64,000 nucleotides of DNA from Diphasiastrum complanatum. Taxonomy: Eukaryota > Streptophyta > Lycopodiopsida > Lycopodiales > Lycopodiaceae. The position numbers were made by a program, and so were the translations under genes. Positions 59,616 to 64,000 of this stretch are shown piece after piece (position 1 is the stretch's first letter; every line of letters begins with the position of its first letter). Location of the stretch: NCBI GenBank assembly GCA_029204225.1, contig CM055102.1:13364885-13428884 (forward strand), in the 5' to 3' direction. A model generated the notes under the pieces. That model did no database searches. It saw nothing but the letters and a program-made list of their open reading frames with translations, and had not been told where the DNA came from.

Positions 59616-59990
59616 CTTTATGAATATGTGATTTGGGGCGGGAGCATTCCTATAATCAAGTGGGATGAAATTGGAGTGCAAAAGCAGTTTCTTTGCATGA
59701 TTGGGAGTAGAGCAAACTATGCACTATCTCATCTTTTCGGCTAGAGCAAATCTTTTTCCATTGGAAGTCATGGTTATGAAGAAAACGATTAGTTACATAG
59801 AGAATCTCACATGGAGATTGCCCCTCAAAAGTAGCTATGCAAAGCTGCCAACAACCTCGAACATTAAAAAATGGATGGTTATGGGACCATCTTTGTGTTG
59901 CAATTGGATCTGGAATAAATCCCTGGAATTTGAAAATGAAAAGCAGTTGGAATGTGTTCCATACAAGAATCTTGTAATTTGGATTTTTTT
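59616..59990 (+). pseudogene. LINE-type ORF2 C-terminal fragment (tentative)
   Basis: The frame LYEYVIWGGSIPIIKWDEI and, after a shift, ANLFPLEVMVMKKTISYIEN match the fragment at 23612-23776 in order and spacing. Further downstream is SNIKKWMVMGPS. The two share a source element. Confidence 0.5.
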
Positions 59991-60168
59991 TGAGGGTATT
60001 ATAGAGTGTTTCTTTAAAATAACCGATGCAACCAAGAATACTTCTGAATTTTGAAGGAATGAAATTCCTCTTACTGATTCTGAAGTAGATATTGGATATT
60101 TATTGCACTATTACTTGGGTTGTTTTGAGTTCTTAATGCTTCCTTTTGGTTTAATGAGTACTTGTATT

Positions 60169-60889
60169 CAGAGTTGTAGGTTCCGTTCCGGAACGCGATC
60201 CGGGAAATCCACCGGAACACTTCAATTTTTTTTTTTGTGTGCCAATATGGGTATAGATTAAAGGTGTTTTCAAGAGCAATTCACTTATCTAGTTTGCTCG
60301 GAGTTCCAAGAGTGCGTTCCAATTTTGGGCCATTAAGTGATTCTTTATTGAACTTCTCTATTTCTGTATTATGTGAAATAAAATCACATGGAACTGTATT
60401 AAATGGCAGCAAACCGACAACAATTATGAAGCATAAGCACCCATCTCAAAAGCATAAGCATAAGCATAAGCATCCCTTTGAACGGTTGTGTGTGTGTGAG
60501 TTCTCTGTACTATGTGAAATGAAATCACATGGAACCGTATTAAATGGCAGCAAACCGACAACAATTATGAAGCATAAGCATAAGCATCCCTTCGAACGGT
60601 CGTGTGTGTGTGAGTTCTCTGTGTCGGGAGTCTCTAATCTTCTTTCATATGCCATTTGTAACAGAGTTTATAGTTGTTTCAACTCCAATCTTGGATTGTA
60701 ATCATTTCATCATGTCCACCATCCAATTAGGGTTTAGTTAGTATTAAACTATCAAAAAAAAAAAATGGCCATTAGTCATTTTTCCACAAAAAAAAAAAAA
60801 CAAAATCGCAATTAGTCGCGAATCACTGACGTTCTGGATCGAGCGATCCGGAATGTTTTTGCAACGGATCGCGGTCCGCTACAACCCTA
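60169..60889. mobile_element. Non-autonomous hAT-type element (721 bp) with 8-bp TSD
   Basis: Flanked by CTTGTATT at 60161-60168 and 60890-60897. The ends CAGAGTTGTAG and CTACAACCCTA form 11-bp inverted repeats with two mismatches and fit the C/TAGNG start of hAT elements. Inside each end are GGAACGCGATCCGG-like words and then T or A tracts. There is no transposase. The centre carries a 141-bp tandem duplication and CATAAG repeats. Confidence 0.88.
60370..60630. repeat. 141-bp tandem duplication with (CATAAG)n inside the hAT-type element
   Basis: A unit starting TATGTGAAAT(A/G)AAATCACA occurs at 60370 and 60511. Each ends with a GAACGGT(T/C)GTGTGTGTGTGA stretch. The first unit has more CATAAG copies than the second. 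The 154-codon ORF across it is a by-product. Confidence 0.9.
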
Positions 60890-61020
60890 CTTGTATTATT
60901 TCAACAGTCTATGAACAATATTTTTCACCCATACCTGGGTCAATGCCTAGTGGACGATATTTACATCTACAATGAAATGCTTAAGGAGCATGTATTTTTT
61001 AGCTAGAAGTATCTCTTGGA

Positions 61021-63804
61021 ATTGGTTTAGGGTTGGACATTAGTGATTCCAAAGGGAACTTCTTGTGTGAGAGTGATATGTAGACCAATGGCTAGTAATT
61101 ACTATAATGGTAATTCTAATGGGTGAATCCATTGGTTATGTTTTTTAGGGTATTTTGAGCAACAATTATGAGATATATATCCAGATCCCAAATGGTATCC
61201 CATTATTTACAAAATCTAGAGGCCCTTAAATCTATTTCTCCTTCATTTGAACCCATACTTTTTTAGGAATTTCTTGAATATGAGACAATTGGATTAAGAT
61301 TCATATAACTCCTAGTGGTTACTGATCATTGTTATATGAAATTCTACTTCCATATGGATGTGAATACGGCTTAGAATCTATTGAAACTTTTCAATTGATT
61401 TAGGTTCAGTGAGGGAATGACTGAATTCATGGAATTTAGATTTCCTGAACCCAAATGATTTTCTAACTCATAGTTGGGTATTGAGAAGTAAAATTTATGT
61501 CGCTCAGCATAAGATATTTTATGATCTGAGAAAAAGTCCAAAATGTAATAGTGTGGGACACTCATTACTAACCTTTTTATGATCTTTTGATATTTTATAC
61601 ATCGTCTCTTGAGGAACTTTTTAATTATGAATTGTCTTTCAAAAGGGGGGCATGAATTGATAGGAATGAGGCTTTCAAGGGGTCAGCCGGTTGCATAGAT
61701 AGTTTTAGAAAAATCCAGAATATTTTGGGAATTGAATTGTGAGGTGTATTCATGATTATGGATAGTAGAGGTAAAGAATTAAATTCAAGTTCCACTGATT
61801 GATTTTACCAACAAGTACCATTCTGTTATGGATTGGATCAGGTGAGAATAAAGCTCTAATCTTAACCCTGTAGCGAAAAATGTCTGTATAAATCGACCTA
61901 ATATTGTAGAAATACTAAGATCTGTTGTAGGTTAATTGAGTTGAAGAAATTTTCTTCTTAAAAGTTTGATGGTTGGAATACTTGTCAATGAGGAATTATT
62001 CACTTCAGAGATTTTCCAGACATGTTATTTACTCATGAGGAATAGGGTTCTTTGGTAGCTGACTTGCAACATTCTCAGTGAATTATGTGAGTAGCATGTG
62101 CGGATTTTCAGAGGAATTTTCCAGATATGGCATATGTTTATGTATTGGATCATAGTGGAATATTTGGTTACGTACATCTCAATCTTGTGGATCTACCATG
62201 TATTTCCTAAGTACTGAGTTTATATCGTATACTTACACTAGTCAATGAACATAGACATATGAACAAGTGATGTTTGAAATAGTTACTTGCAGGTTAATGG
62301 TTTTTTTGTGAAATGGATGGATTATTAACTCAATGATGGTTTAGAAGAGGTTCTAAATGTGGTGTTATACTAGTGGCCTACACCTAGACATTTTGAGACT
62401 TTTGAATCATTAGCAATTTACTTGAGTAGTTGGATTACTCTCGAATAAAGTTAATTAATTTGGTGGATAGTGTGAAGAGAATTCACCAAAAACTGTTTGT
62501 TTTAATCTATATTGCTTATAAGATGCATGATTTATGAGTCATCAGGATTCATCATAAAAGTTATGTGCTAGAATAATAGAAAATTCTTGGAATAGAGTAT
62601 TTATTGAATGGGAAATAGACTCAGTTATTGACTGTGTCCCAGTGAGCTCATATTGGATAGTTTAGCGAATATCAAAAGTAATCACTGAATCCAGTTGGAA
62701 TTTGGCTAAACTCTGTAATCTCTAGATTTTGTTCTATTGATTGTATACAGTTTCCTGTAGTTGAAGATAGATGCTAAAATGGTTTTGGTGTTCCTCGTCT
62801 TTAATTACCTGATTGATCTCATAGATTTGATAACTCATGTTTCTGTTAAGAATCAAGTTGGAGGAATATTCTTAAAATCAAATAATTTTTCTTTAGGAGA
62901 AAGATTTTAGGATGATTCTTAAATTTTCCAGAGTAGTGTGTTAAACATGCACTCCAATATCTTTTAATGGTTAAGTGTAATTTTGGAATCCTAAGAACTA
63001 TGATTGACGAATCATAAGATTCTAAATATTTATAATTGACGGATCATGAATAGATACTTGATTGTTACTAGAGGATTATAAGGAAATGTGATTATTCTTA
63101 AGAATGATGAGTGATTTGGAAAATCTCTTTACTCCAATGATTTGAGAACGTATGCGTCTCACGGGCATTCTCATAAAGTAAATTGTTTTTTACTTGTAGA
63201 GAGTTTGCTTAATTTAGTGGGTGGTACTCTACTGCATATTGTAGTCTATAAATGTTTTCAGCCTAGATCTCCAGTTAATTGGGAGACAAAGAAATCTATT
63301 GAGATTGGATCGTTGTTATTTTCTTGCATGAGATGCTAGAAATAGGGGCGCTTAACTCAAGAGAGCGTCTAGGGTACTCAGGGTTGAGTTAAAATCATTT
63401 TTACCTTGATGGATCTCCCAGAGATTCTAGTTGGATGAACTGTTATACCATAGTTTTTTGGATATTCTCAGAGTATTTGTACCAAGAAGCACTTATGAAT
63501 TGTGTATGACAAATTGTAGATAGTTTTTGGACTATAGTTGCTTGTTTCTTTAACTATTGAACTTTGATCTCCAATGTAAGGTGATAACTCACTCAGTGGT
63601 TCATGTAGACTGAATTTGCATGAAGGTGATGTCTCTGGTTGCAGAAATAAACAATTGACGACTCGTTCTATCTCTTAGGGCTTCCTTGATGTTTGAAGTC
63701 AAATTAAGGATAATGATTTTTTGGGTAAATGCTGTAAGTTAAAAAATAGTTTTCTGATTTCCTTTCCTATTCTAAGGACAGAACCTGTTTAAGGGGGGAA
63801 GAAT
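61021..63804. other. Decayed sequence, probably gypsy internal region
   Basis: It lies between a gypsy reverse transcriptase and a new LTR start preceded by an AAGGGGGG polypurine tract (63792-63799), so it is probably the rest of one gypsy element. I could not read integrase or chromodomain motifs in it, and stops are dense. Confidence 0.35.
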
Positions 63805-64000
63805 GTTACGTCCATGTCCTATTAAGGGATTCAAAATAGTCCTTGACATGGATATTTGGTACTCCAATATATGAGTTTATTAGTTACGCCTCGCCATTCC
63901 GGACTAGGCCAGAAATGTAATTAATAACCTTGTGAGGGCCCAGATGCTCTAAATAGGACATGTGGAGCTAGTGCATGGTGGTGATTGAGTATTTTAGTAC
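63805..64000 (+). repeat. Start of a gypsy 3' LTR (runs off the window)
   Basis: TGTTACGTCC follows the polypurine tract AAGGGGGGAAGAA. A CTCTAAATAGGA TATA-like box lies near 63948. The pattern is the same as at 336-346. Confidence 0.6.

Larger units (their letters stand above)
60060..61020 (+). pseudogene. Ty3/gypsy reverse transcriptase, split by an hAT-type insert
   Basis: The left half (60060-60168) reads GCFEFLMLPFGLMSTC. The right half (60898-61000) reads FQQSMNNIFHPYLG then LVDDIYIYNEMLKEH, the catalytic YVDD-like site being LVDD with a lost residue. The 721-bp element at 60169-60889 lies exactly between them. Frames are shifted and the copy is dead. Confidence 0.85.

Noticed and set aside
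60237-60701. 154-codon ORF as a host gene
   Set aside because: It lies inside the hAT-type element and is built from a tandem duplication and CATAAG repeats.

Overview
This window is nuclear DNA from a repeat-rich seed plant, most likely a flowering plant; I cannot name the species. The evidence is GT-AG introns of 0.1 to 7.2 kb, plant-type Ty1/copia and Ty3/gypsy chromovirus remains, plant LINE and hAT relics, and long (CT)n, (GT)n and (AC)n microsatellites. No prokaryotic, organellar, rRNA or tRNA genes were seen.

Two host genes are supported. The first, on the + strand, is the cytosolic phenylalanine-tRNA ligase alpha subunit. I could follow it from ATG (8489) to TAG (44066) through 18 exons that join without a frame break into 500 codons. 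Its 1.5 kb of coding sequence is spread over 35.6 kb because the introns are filled with transposons. Intron 7 appears to use a GC donor. Upstream lie two TGGGCT-type site II motifs and a telo-box, a combination known from plant translation-machinery promoters, and a short uORF. The second gene, on the - strand (54102-59438), is a plant Raf-like/MLK-type protein kinase. Five exons encode the C-terminal 282 residues; the N-terminal exon(s) lie outside or were not found.

Layout. 1-985: 3' end and LTR of a dead gypsy element. 2607-2800: long foldback. 3350-6120: - strand copia relic with a probable LTR. 6121-8287: no gene. 8288-44066: the PheRS alpha gene. Its introns hold small tandem repeats and a 102-nt hairpin (intron 1), an hAT-like insert (intron 3), a decayed hAT transposon (intron 6), a small hAT-like insert (intron 11), an array of LINEs (intron 12), two tandem LINE copies plus a copia LTR and a LINE 5' end (intron 13), a gypsy and a copia relic back to back (intron 14), and a foldback insert with an 8-bp target duplication (intron 17). 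44085-54101: intergenic, with copia relics and microsatellites. 54102-59438: kinase gene, its largest intron carrying gypsy relics. 59616-64000: LINE-like piece, a gypsy reverse transcriptase split by a 721-bp hAT-type element, decayed sequence, and the start of a new LTR.

Two observations look most worth following. First, a LINE family whose 3' ends run into (CT)n or (TTC)n tracts and whose next copy starts exactly at the end of such a tract. It forms head-to-tail arrays on both strands, which suggests microsatellite-targeted insertion. Second, a set of inserts that share one plan: GC-rich palindromic ends, then a T or A tract. Two have clear 8-bp target duplications, and one related element encodes an hAT transposase.
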